Shown piece after piece: positions 1 to 6,627 of a stretch of DNA of 6,627 nt. Under the pieces are notes generated by a model that made no database searches, had not been told where the DNA came from, and worked only from the letters and a program-made list of their open reading frames with translations. The DNA comes from Anaerolineales bacterium UBA6668 (lineage in GTDB: Bacteria; Chloroflexota; Anaerolineae; Anaerolineales; UBA6668). Location: NCBI GenBank assembly GCA_002455215.1, contig DKKK01000021.1, forward strand, positions 20,965 to 27,591. Direction: 5' to 3'. The translations under genes and the position numbers were made by a program. The first letter of the stretch is position 1. The number at the start of each line of letters is the position of its first letter.

Positions 1-2123
1 ATTTGCTGGATTGGCTCAAACGTAACGGGCGCTACATGCTAACGGTGGAAGCGGTCTTTTTGCTGTTTTTCTTGTTTGACCTGCTCATTCGCCTATACAA
101 CCCTGATTTGTGGCATCCATCCTACGGTGGCGAAAAACCGATGGATTTCTCCTATTTTAATGCGGTGCTTCGTTCCACCTCCTTCCCGCCCTATGACCCG
201 TGGTTTAGCGGCGGTTACTTAAATTACTACTATTTTGGTTTTGTCATTGCCGCTGTGCCCACCAAATTGTTGGGCATTGTTCCAGCGTTTGCTTACAACC
301 TGATATTACCCTTGTTGTTTGCGCTGGTTGCCAGTGGGGCGTTTTGTGTGGCATACAATTTGACAGCCTACTACAACTGGTGGCGCACACTAGATGAAGA
401 CCAAACGCTACGCAAAGCAAACCCCTACTTGGGCGGGATATTGGCGGCGCTAATGATGGTGGCGCTAGGCAATTTGGGGCAGATCAAAACCCTATCGCGG
501 GCGGCAGAACTCAGCGGGGGCGGGCTAGATGGCTGGCGCAAGGCTTTATTTGTGCCGCAAGCAGTGCCAATGGGCACAGGCAGTTGGTATTGGGATGCCA
601 GCCGCCTAATTCCCGTGCCGGAAGGCGAAGTCGGACCGATTACCGAATTCCCGCTTTTTACCTTTATCTATGCCGATTTGCACGCCCACATGCTAGTCAT
701 GCCGCTGACCCTGCTGGCGCTCGCTTGGGCGGTTAGTTTTGCTCTGGCAACACCAGAATCGCGCAAATGGTGGCAACGGCTGGCAGTTTGGTTGAGTGGG
801 GGCGTGATATTTGGCGCAATTTATCCTACCAACACGTGGGATTATCCGGGCTATCTGGCTTTGGCATGTGCCGCCATTCTGTTTGCCAACTACCGCAAGC
901 AAAAAACGCTCAACCGAGCCATGTTGATTAATACCGTCTGGCAATCTGCTTTGTTCTTTGCCTTAACCCGCCTAACTTTCCAACCGTATCATCAGTGGTT
1001 TGGGCTGGGTTATAGCAAAATCGAAATCTGGGATGGCTCACGCACCGCATTGTGGGCTTATCTTGGTGTGCATGGCTTGTTCTTGTTTGCCATTGTTTCC
1101 TTGCTCACAGTAGAAACCTACCGCTGGCTTAGCGCTACCCGTCTATCGCAAGTGCAGAGTTATCGTCAGTGGCTACTAGGTGGGGGCGTGCTGGCTTTGG
1201 TTGGGTTGGTAGTCGGAAGTGTGCTATTAATCGCGCTATGGAAAGTAACTGTTGCCCCGCTGGTATTGCTCCTACTTTTCTGGACCGCCTATCTCCTATT
1301 GTTCTCCAACCCCAGCCCTGAGCTTCGCGTGATGTACACCATCACTGGCTTAGCACTCAGCCTGACATTAGCGGTAGAAATCATCCGTTTGGGTGGCGAC
1401 ATCGGGCGCATGAACACCGTCTTTAAGTTCTATCTGCAAGCCTGGGGCTTGTTTGTCACCGTGAGCGGGGCGGCATACGCCATGCTGTGGGCATGCAGTC
1501 GTAAATGGGATTTTGTCACCCGCATTGGCTGGCGCTACTTTGTCGTCTTTTTACTGGCATTGGCGGCGCTTTACCCGTTGACTGCAATTCCCGCAAAAAT
1601 GAAAGACCGCATGTCCAATGGCGAAAGCAAAACCTTAGACGGCATGGCATATATGCAATACTCGCGCTATGCCGACCAGGGACAAGAGTTTGAATTAAAA
1701 TACGATTATGAAGCCATTCGCTGGTTGCAAGAGAATGTGCAAGGCTCACCGGTCATCGTGGAAGCTCACACGGTAGAATATCGCTATGGGGCGCGTATTG
1801 CGATAAACACCGGCTTGCCAGCGGTGCTAGGCTGGAATTGGCATCAACGTCAACAACGCGCCATCCTTTCTGACCGTTTGGTTTGGCAACGGGTAGATGA
1901 TATTAAGCTCTTCTATGACAGTGTAGATACAATTAGTAAGGAAACGTTTATTTCCAAGTATAATGTGAGCTATATCATTGTCGGTGTGTATGAACGCTTA
2001 TACTACAACGCGCAAGGCTTGGATTACTTTGAGCAAATGGTACAAGATAAACGGTTAGAAGTGGTGTTTTCAAATGATGGCACAAAAATTTACCACGTCC
2101 TTTCCCAAACAGGAGCGCAATAG
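1..2123 (+). CDS. DUF2298 / Chlor_Arch_YYY polytopic membrane protein, copy 1 (5' partial)
   Basis: The reading frame is open from the left edge to the TAG at 2121-2123 and gives 706 residues from the codon at position 3. Family motifs (residues counted from that codon) are NPD at 33-35, EKPMDF at 44-49, DPWFSG at 65-70, NYYYFG at 74-79, ITEFP at 213-217, DLHAH at 225-229, NTWDYP at 277-282, GRMNTVFKFY at 468-477, LDGMAY at 545-550, VIVEA at 584-588 and TGLPAVLGW at 603-611. Many hydrophobic segments run to about residue 530, followed by a soluble C-terminal domain of about 170 residues, probably extracytoplasmic. The downstream paralogue carries about 90 more residues with three membrane segments before the equivalent point, so the true start lies upstream of the window; the TTG at position 3 is unlikely to be it. 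The family's reaction is unknown. A role in cell-surface glycan assembly, possibly with a GT-C-like fold, is inferred from neighbours and topology. Family assignment is firm; function is not. Confidence 0.9.
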   Translation, partial: LLDWLKRNGRYMLTVEAVFLLFFLFDLLIRLYNPDLWHPSYGGEKPMDFSYFNAVLRSTSFPPYDPWFSGGYLNYYYFGFVIAAVPTKLLGIVPAFAYNLILPLLFALVASGAFCVAYNLTAYYNWWRTLDEDQTLRKANPYLGGILAALMMVALGNLGQIKTLSRAAELSGGGLDGWRKALFVPQAVPMGTGSWYWDASRLIPVPEGEVGPITEFPLFTFIYADLHAHMLVMPLTLLALAWAVSFALATPESRKWWQRLAVWLSGGVIFGAIYPTNTWDYPGYLALACAAILFANYRKQKTLNRAMLINTVWQSALFFALTRLTFQPYHQWFGLGYSKIEIWDGSRTALWAYLGVHGLFLFAIVSLLTVETYRWLSATRLSQVQSYRQWLLGGGVLALVGLVVGSVLLIALWKVTVAPLVLLLLFWTAYLLLFSNPSPELRVMYTITGLALSLTLAVEIIRLGGDIGRMNTVFKFYLQAWGLFVTVSGAAYAMLWACSRKWDFVTRIGWRYFVVFLLALAALYPLTAIPAKMKDRMSNGESKTLDGMAYMQYSRYADQGQEFELKYDYEAIRWLQENVQGSPVIVEAHTVEYRYGARIAINTGLPAVLGWNWHQRQQRAILSDRLVWQRVDDIKLFYDSVDTISKETFISKYNVSYIIVGVYERLYYNAQGLDYFEQMVQDKRLEVVFSNDGTKIYHVLSQTGAQ
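2111..2115 (+). promoter_or_regulatory. Ribosome binding site of the second gene
   Basis: AGGAG lies 10 bases before the ATG at 2126, inside the last codons of the upstream gene. It supports this start over later in-frame ATGs. With only 2 bases between the upstream TAG and the ATG, translation of the two genes is probably coupled. Confidence 0.75.
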
Positions 2124-2125
2124 AC

Positions 2126-4651
2126 ATGGTTGAACTGTCCTATATCTTGGCATGGTGGTTAGTGGCATCTGTCGTGGGTTGGTTCACCTTCCCGATGGTG
2201 AGCAAATTTGCAAGAGTTTTGCCAGATCGCGGTTGGTCTATCAGTCGTGCCGCCGGTTTATTATTGGCGGGATATATCGTTTGGCTACTCGGTTCATTGG
2301 GTTTGCTGAATCTCGCGCAAGGCGGGGCATTTGTGGCATTGCTGGTGTTGGTTGGGTTGGGTGCATATCTATATCTAAGTGACTCTGCCAATCATTGGCA
2401 ATGGCTTAAACAAAATCGCACCCAAATCCTTTGGCAAGAAGCGGTATTTGCGCTGTTCTTCATCTTTATGGTGTATATTCGCGCACTCAATCCCGACATT
2501 GCCGGCACAGAAAAACCGATGGAGTTCGCCTTTTTCAATTCCATCCTGCGTTCTGCCCAAATGCCACCGGCTGACCCGTGGCTAAGCGGCTATGCTATTT
2601 CGTACTACTACTTTGGCTACGTCATTATGGCGGTAGTCACCAAGTTGACTGCTGTGCCAAGCGCCTATGCCTTCAACCTAGCCATCGCGCTAACCTACGC
2701 CCTGGCGGCGGTGGGGGCATTTGGCTTGGTAAACAACTTGATAGCCTTGGCAAAAAATCAGTTAGGCAATGCCGAGAAAGCAGGTGGGGCGCATGGCATC
2801 GTACAATTTTTCACCAGCCCATTTGCCTTACTTGCCCCAGTCATGCTTTTAGTAACTGGCAACTTAAACGGCTTATTGGAAGTGCTCTTTCAACGCGGCT
2901 GGTTCAACGAAGCCTTTTGGAAATGGCTAAAAATTCTGCCGTTTACCGAAAATCCGTTTGTTACGGGCAACAGCGGTTGGGCGCCTAGCCGTTATTATTG
3001 GTGGTGGGCATCCTCACGGGTGGTACGTGATATAGATCTGAGTTGGCATCTCACCGGTAATGAAGTGATTGATGAATTTCCGTTTTTCTCCTTCCTGCTC
3101 GGTGATCTGCACCCGCATGTCTTGAATCTGCCCTTTGTTTTGCTGGCAATTAGTTTTGCGCTGATTATCTTCTTACAAGCAAAGTCTTTGGATAGCCAGC
3201 GAACCAGCCAATTCAAGGGGCAATGGAGTGTGCTCAATCAGTTTCCCCTGCCGTTTGCTTGGCTAATGGTGGGCGGCGTGCTACTTGGCGGCTTGTCTTT
3301 CCTAAACACTTGGGATTTTCCTTTTTACCTGTTTGTGGTTACCGCCGCTTACGTGTTGGGCGTTAGCTCCGAGCGTGGTTGGAATGCAGACGCCTTTTTG
3401 CAAGGGGCGCTGGCATTTATAGGTTGGTTGGTGGTGGGGGTAGTGCTATACCTGCCCTTCTACATTGGATTCCGCTCACAAGCCAGCGGTATTCTACCCA
3501 ATCCGGTTTATTCCACCACCCTGACGCACTTTTTTGTCATGTTTGGCACATCGCTCGTTCCCCTTCTGCTCTTTCTAGCCTGGCTACTGGTGAAAAATCG
3601 TGACCAATTGCATCTGAAAGTTGGGTTGTTGAGCGGTCCGGCAGTGTGGGGTACGCTTGCGCTGGGTTGTGTATTTCTCTCAATGGTAGTGGCACGCATC
3701 CGCCCGGATGCCGCTGGGTTGGTGTTCAGTGGGTTATCCTTTAGCGAAGCGTTGCCGCAACTGGTATTACGGCGCTGGGCAGGCATTCACGGGCTTACAT
3801 TGGTTGTCGTGCCAATGCTCTTTGCTGTGGGTGCGCTTGCCCTGCCAAAAGCAAAAACCCCCGCTATTTCCAAAGCGCCAGCGCCCGCTTCCCCAAATAT
3901 CCTGCCCTTTGTGTTCATCCTCATACTCACCGGGGCATTGCTGGTACTGGGACCCGATTATGTGTACCTGCGCGATGGCTTTGGCACACGCATGAACACC
4001 ATCTTTAAGTTTTATTACCAAGCTTGGCTACTGTGGGCAATTGCCGGCGCATTCGCCGTTTGGTATCTGTGGGAAGCGAGTCAATTCAATTCGCTTCTTC
4101 GCTGGGGTGGGGTGGTTGCTTCTGGTTTGGTGTTATTGGCTGGGCTGGTTTACCCGACCTTTTCTTTGTGGGATAAAACCAACCAATTTAAAGGCACTAC
4201 TCGCGTGAATGAAAAAAATGTGGCGACCTTGAACGGGCTGGCATTTGTGCAAACCTATGAGCCGGACGAATATGCTGCAGTACAATGGATTAATCAGCAT
4301 GTGAAGGGAAACGCAGTGATTGTGGAGGCGGTTGGGGGGAGTTATTCCGGCTTTGCCCGCATTGCCGCCCGCACCGGTCTGAGCAATGTGTTGGGCTGGC
4401 CCGGACACGAAGTTCAGTGGCGCGGTGGCGCAGAAGAAATGGGCAATCGTAACTCGGATATTGACTTGCTCTACCAAACCGGCGATTGGACTACCGCCCA
4501 AACCGTCTTGGATAGCTATCAAATCGAATATGTGATTGTCGGGCACCGCGAGCGTGAACAATACGATGCTGGCGGATTTATAAAGTTTGCTGAGAATATG
4601 CAACTCGTTTTTGATACAGCGGGTGTGCAAATTTATGGACGTGGAGATTAA
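2126..4651 (+). CDS. DUF2298 / Chlor_Arch_YYY polytopic membrane protein, copy 2 (complete)
   Basis: The product is 841 residues, within the 700-900 described for single-copy members of this family. An N-terminal module (about residues 1-85) has three hydrophobic segments around a LPDRG loop (32-36). The core follows with NPD at 122-124, EKPMEF at 129-134, DPWLSG at 150-155, SYYYFGY at 159-165, IDEFPFF at 315-321, DLHPH at 327-331, NTWDFP at 394-399 and TRMNTIFKFYYQAW at 621-634. I estimate 14-17 membrane segments. Polar loops lie near 351-372 and 573-590; the latter is rich in Ala, Pro and Lys. The soluble tail (about 680-841) has VIVEA at 731-735, TGLSNVLGW at 750-758, HEVQWRG at 761-767 and YVIVG at 802-806. 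It is a paralogue of the gene just upstream and is followed 4 bases later by a GT-C-like gene. Family assignment is secure. Molecular function is not established; a part in lipid-linked glycan synthesis or transfer is inference. Confidence 0.93.
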   Translation: MVELSYILAWWLVASVVGWFTFPMVSKFARVLPDRGWSISRAAGLLLAGYIVWLLGSLGLLNLAQGGAFVALLVLVGLGAYLYLSDSANHWQWLKQNRTQILWQEAVFALFFIFMVYIRALNPDIAGTEKPMEFAFFNSILRSAQMPPADPWLSGYAISYYYFGYVIMAVVTKLTAVPSAYAFNLAIALTYALAAVGAFGLVNNLIALAKNQLGNAEKAGGAHGIVQFFTSPFALLAPVMLLVTGNLNGLLEVLFQRGWFNEAFWKWLKILPFTENPFVTGNSGWAPSRYYWWWASSRVVRDIDLSWHLTGNEVIDEFPFFSFLLGDLHPHVLNLPFVLLAISFALIIFLQAKSLDSQRTSQFKGQWSVLNQFPLPFAWLMVGGVLLGGLSFLNTWDFPFYLFVVTAAYVLGVSSERGWNADAFLQGALAFIGWLVVGVVLYLPFYIGFRSQASGILPNPVYSTTLTHFFVMFGTSLVPLLLFLAWLLVKNRDQLHLKVGLLSGPAVWGTLALGCVFLSMVVARIRPDAAGLVFSGLSFSEALPQLVLRRWAGIHGLTLVVVPMLFAVGALALPKAKTPAISKAPAPASPNILPFVFILILTGALLVLGPDYVYLRDGFGTRMNTIFKFYYQAWLLWAIAGAFAVWYLWEASQFNSLLRWGGVVASGLVLLAGLVYPTFSLWDKTNQFKGTTRVNEKNVATLNGLAFVQTYEPDEYAAVQWINQHVKGNAVIVEAVGGSYSGFARIAARTGLSNVLGWPGHEVQWRGGAEEMGNRNSDIDLLYQTGDWTTAQTVLDSYQIEYVIVGHREREQYDAGGFIKFAENMQLVFDTAGVQIYGRGD
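4643..4646 (+). promoter_or_regulatory. Ribosome binding site of the third gene; decides its start
   Basis: GGAG (within GTGGAG at 4641-4646) lies 9 bases before the ATG at 4656. The in-frame ATGs at 4587 and 4635 have no comparable purine-rich site upstream and would overlap the preceding gene, so 4656 is the preferred start. Confidence 0.7.
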
Positions 4652-4655
4652 ACCG

Positions 4656-6548
4656 ATGAGCTTAACAACCAATACAGCAAAATCAATTCCCGCGCAAATT
4701 GATTGGCAGAAGCCATTTGCTATTGTTTCGCTGGAAGGACTGGCTTACTTGGCATTGTTTGTAATTGCCTTGTGTGCCCGTTTTTTGCACTTGGGCGCAT
4801 TACCTTTGCAAACTGTAGAAGCCAATCAAATGATGCAAGCTTGGCATTACGCTACATCCAGCCTACCACCGAGCGCGTTACCGTTGGCTACCAGCCCCAT
4901 CTTAAATGGCTTGGAATTGATGACCTTTCGAGTATTCCTCGGTAGTGAGTTTTTGGCACGCTTTTGGGTGGCATTGGCAGGCAGTTTTGTCGTCATTTCA
5001 CCATTCTCTTTGCGCCGCACCCTCGGACGGGTGCAAGCGCTGGCATTTGCCAGTGCGCTGACACTTTCCAGCACGCTGTTCATGGCTTCCCGCACAGTGG
5101 ATGGTGGAATTTTCCTGTGGTTGGGTGTTTTTACCGTCCTTTGTGCAATTCACCAAACCGAAAGCCGCTATAGAACCTTGACTCTCATGACAGGGCTTAC
5201 GCTCTTCTTGGGGAGTGGTAACCTAACCTGGGGCTTTTTACTGCTAGCTGTTGTTGCCTGGGCATTGTCGGGCTGGGACACACACTCAGGGCTATTGCCC
5301 GATTGGCTGTTCACCTTTCAAACTGCAAGGACAGGCAAGACGAGCCAGCAGTTCAATTGGCAAATTTGGTTATATGCCGCCCTTGCATTGGTTTTTCTCT
5401 CAACTGCTTTCTTTACCTACCCATCTGGCATATCGGTCATTGGCAATAGCTTGGCTAGTTGGCTAGCTGGCTGGTTAGGGGGGGGGCGTGGTTTTGGGCA
5501 TGGCTGGGCAATCCTGACCATTTATGAACCGCTTTTGTTGTTGGGTGGTGTTTTGGGTATATCACTCACCTGGCGCGGCGAAACTCGCTGGGAACGGGCG
5601 CTCACTTACTATACCCTATTTGGCTTTGCCTATCTGCTAGTGTACCCCGGCATTCAGTCCGGTGACACATTGTTACTTACACCTGTCCTGGCATATTGGG
5701 CAACCAAGCCATTTTTGATGCTTTTACCTGAAGCGGAGACGCAACCTGTCTCGGCTGTTGACTACACGACGCGTTGGATTCAAGCAATTTTGGCATTTGC
5801 GCTCTTTTGTGCCTTATTTTTTGCCTACACCAACTTGGTTTCTTTTGCAGAGTATGCCAAAAATCCCGACTTTGTCCTTGACCTGCCTGCCGAGATTGCC
5901 AAATTCTTTCCAGCTACACCGGACATAGCGCGACAATTTTCCCCCGCACTGTTCCCTATCATTTCGGCAGTGTTGGTGTTGTTAATCTCGTTTCTCTCCT
6001 ACTTGGGTTTTGGCGCAAGATTTGGCAATCAGTTGAACTTATTCCTAATCGGTGTGGTCTTTGCATTGGCAAATATTGCGGCAGGCTGGAACTTGGCACA
6101 GCACCCAGATACCCAAGCCGCTGAACTATGGCACGAAAGCGCTCTGCTCAGCACGGCTCGCTTGTTAGAACCCACACTATCCAATATTTCATTGCGCACG
6201 GTGGGCAATCAGAGCGAATTGGATTTGGGGGTAGGTGGGCAGTATGACGCTCGCATCGCCTGGCTGATTCGCAACTTTAAGCGAGTGACATGGCTGGCTG
6301 GTGGTGTGCCAACGGAAGGGACACCGACCCAGCGCGTATTCCTATTGCCCAATGATGTGTCTAGTGAAGCCCTGATTAACCAATACATGGGGCAATCTAT
6401 CTACCTAATTGGACAGCGGGACACCACTGAAATACTTTCCATTGGTGGCAATTTGCGTTATCTACTCTTTCGTAGAGCGCCAATAGAACGATTTAGCTAC
6501 GATGTTTGGGTTTCTCCCGATGCCCAACTTTTCCGCCCTGAAAAATAA
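4656..6548 (+). CDS. Divergent GT-C-type membrane glycosyltransferase-like protein (TIGR03663 / Agl23-like)
   Basis: From the ATG at 4656 the product is 630 residues, ending at TAA 6546-6548. After a polar N-terminus, the first membrane segment (about 28-45) leads into RFLHLGALPL and then the loop VEANQ (54-58), where GT-C enzymes normally carry an acidic DE pair. SEFLARF (97-103), WVALAG (104-109), LRRTLGR (119-125) and MASRTVDGGIF (143-153) match the usual GT-C order of conserved positions, with Arg102 and Arg146 kept. Further hydrophobic segments run to about 478. The soluble C-terminal domain (about 479-630) includes IAWLIRNF (534-541) and a closing VWV (617-619), as in TIGR03663-type proteins. 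That family is known to be encoded next to DUF2298 genes, as here. Such enzymes would transfer a sugar from a polyprenyl-phosphate donor outside the membrane, but key residues appear changed, so activity is uncertain. It could instead be a non-catalytic partner. The assignment rests on remembered family patterns, not on a search. Confidence 0.7.
   Translation: MSLTTNTAKSIPAQIDWQKPFAIVSLEGLAYLALFVIALCARFLHLGALPLQTVEANQMMQAWHYATSSLPPSALPLATSPILNGLELMTFRVFLGSEFLARFWVALAGSFVVISPFSLRRTLGRVQALAFASALTLSSTLFMASRTVDGGIFLWLGVFTVLCAIHQTESRYRTLTLMTGLTLFLGSGNLTWGFLLLAVVAWALSGWDTHSGLLPDWLFTFQTARTGKTSQQFNWQIWLYAALALVFLSTAFFTYPSGISVIGNSLASWLAGWLGGGRGFGHGWAILTIYEPLLLLGGVLGISLTWRGETRWERALTYYTLFGFAYLLVYPGIQSGDTLLLTPVLAYWATKPFLMLLPEAETQPVSAVDYTTRWIQAILAFALFCALFFAYTNLVSFAEYAKNPDFVLDLPAEIAKFFPATPDIARQFSPALFPIISAVLVLLISFLSYLGFGARFGNQLNLFLIGVVFALANIAAGWNLAQHPDTQAAELWHESALLSTARLLEPTLSNISLRTVGNQSELDLGVGGQYDARIAWLIRNFKRVTWLAGGVPTEGTPTQRVFLLPNDVSSEALINQYMGQSIYLIGQRDTTEILSIGGNLRYLLFRRAPIERFSYDVWVSPDAQLFRPEK
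5451..5474 (+). repeat. Short imperfect 8-bp tandem repeat inside the third gene
   Basis: TTGGCTAG occurs twice in direct succession (5451-5458 and 5459-5466), followed by a related CTGGCTGG (5467-5474). It encodes part of a membrane segment rich in Trp, Leu, Ala and Gly (about residues 266-274). The unit length is not a multiple of three, so gain or loss of one unit would shift the frame. Confidence 0.6.
5478..5486 (+). repeat. G9 homopolymer inside the third gene
   Basis: Nine consecutive G bases encode Gly275-Gly277 as three GGG codons and follow the 8-bp repeats almost directly. Loss of one G leads to a TGA at 5515-5517; gain of one leads to a TGA at 5525-5527. Either change would cut the 630-residue protein at about residue 290. 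The run could be a slippage site or only a spot prone to sequencing error. Confidence 0.8.
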
Positions 6549-6627
6549 AAATCATCGACACACCCAAAATGATGCCCCATCCGTAAAAGGTAAAGCGTAG
6601 TTTAAAACGTGTCGCGTATAGACCAGC
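6493..6627 (-). CDS. Possible 3' end of a convergent gene for a membrane protein (partial)
   Basis: On the minus strand a frame open from the right edge runs 44 codons to a TAA at 6495-6493. It encodes a basic stretch (TRFKLR), one hydrophobic segment (FTFYGWGIILGVSMIFIF) and a polar, basic tail. If real, its last 56 bases overlap the end of the third gene tail to tail. The hydrophobic segment, which falls mostly outside the third gene, is the main argument for coding. I do not recognise the family. A second minus-strand frame ends at 6552 (24 codons, no clear membrane segment) and is the alternative. The fragment is too short to decide. Confidence 0.3.
   Translation of the reverse strand, partial: AGLYATRFKLRFTFYGWGIILGVSMIFIFQGGKVGHREKPKHRS

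Noticed and set aside
3..5. TTG at position 3 as the true start of the first gene
   Set aside because: The paralogue has about 90 conserved-type residues before this point and only two bases precede the TTG here, so the gene is simply cut by the window edge.
2111..2128. The first two genes as one two-domain gene broken by a mutation
   Set aside because: A clean TAG is followed by a well-placed ribosome site and an ATG, and the second protein has its own complete N-terminal module; they look like separate genes.
2578..2988. Plus-strand 136-codon frame inside the second gene
   Set aside because: It is out of frame with the conserved DUF2298 sequence, is rich in Cys, Arg and Ser as shadow frames often are, and has no independent start signal.
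4587..4655. Longer start for the third gene at ATG 4587 or ATG 4635
   Set aside because: Both overlap the preceding gene and lack a Shine-Dalgarno site, while ATG 4656 has GGAG at 9 bases; the added residues do not resemble a family N-terminus.
4133..4672. Long open frame of 179 codons on the minus strand, antisense to the end of the second gene and the start of the third
   Set aside because: It lies almost wholly opposite strongly conserved DUF2298 coding sequence, shows no recognisable motif, and has no supporting ribosome site; it is a shadow frame.
6551..6614. Inverted repeats after the third gene (ATCAT/ATGAT, and CGACAC at 6556-6561 with GTGTCG at 6609-6614) as a terminator
   Set aside because: The arms are only 5-6 bases with long loops, with no GC-rich stem and no T-run after them; this is within chance expectation.

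Overview
The window holds a compact, same-strand block of three genes for large membrane proteins. It covers almost the whole 6.6 kb: a 5'-truncated gene at 1-2123, a complete gene at 2126-4651 and a complete gene at 4656-6548. The last 79 bases may contain the tail of a convergent gene. I saw no RNA genes, CRISPR array, insertion sequence or promoter.

The first two genes are tandem paralogues of the DUF2298 / Chlor_Arch_YYY family (the TIGR03662 type of description), named for its YYYxG motif. The motifs used for this call, in order, are NPD...EKPM(D/E)F, DPW(F/L)SG...YYYFG, (T/D)EFP...DLHxH, NTWD(Y/F)P, RMNT(V/I)FKFYxQAW, VIVEA and TGLxxVLGW. The third gene looks like a divergent GT-C-fold membrane glycosyltransferase of the kind described as TIGR03663 / Agl23-like. 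That family is known to sit next to DUF2298 genes. The positions where the family's DE and HGP motifs should fall read VE and NGL.

This pairing is known from Chloroflexota and some archaea. Shine-Dalgarno sites before genes 2 and 3, a base composition near 50% G+C by eye, and the protein families together suggest a bacterium of the Chloroflexota. Genus and class cannot be resolved from this window.

The genes are separated by 2 and 4 bases, so they are almost certainly one transcription unit with coupled translation. All three products are polytopic membrane proteins that end in a soluble domain of about 120-170 residues. The inference is that they work together in a lipid-linked sugar or polymer assembly step at the cell surface, but no substrate can be read from the sequence. 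The main points for a second look are the degenerate catalytic motifs of gene 3, a G9 run beside an 8-bp tandem repeat inside gene 3 where any one-base slip truncates the protein, and the two-gene split of a family that also occurs as a double-domain protein.
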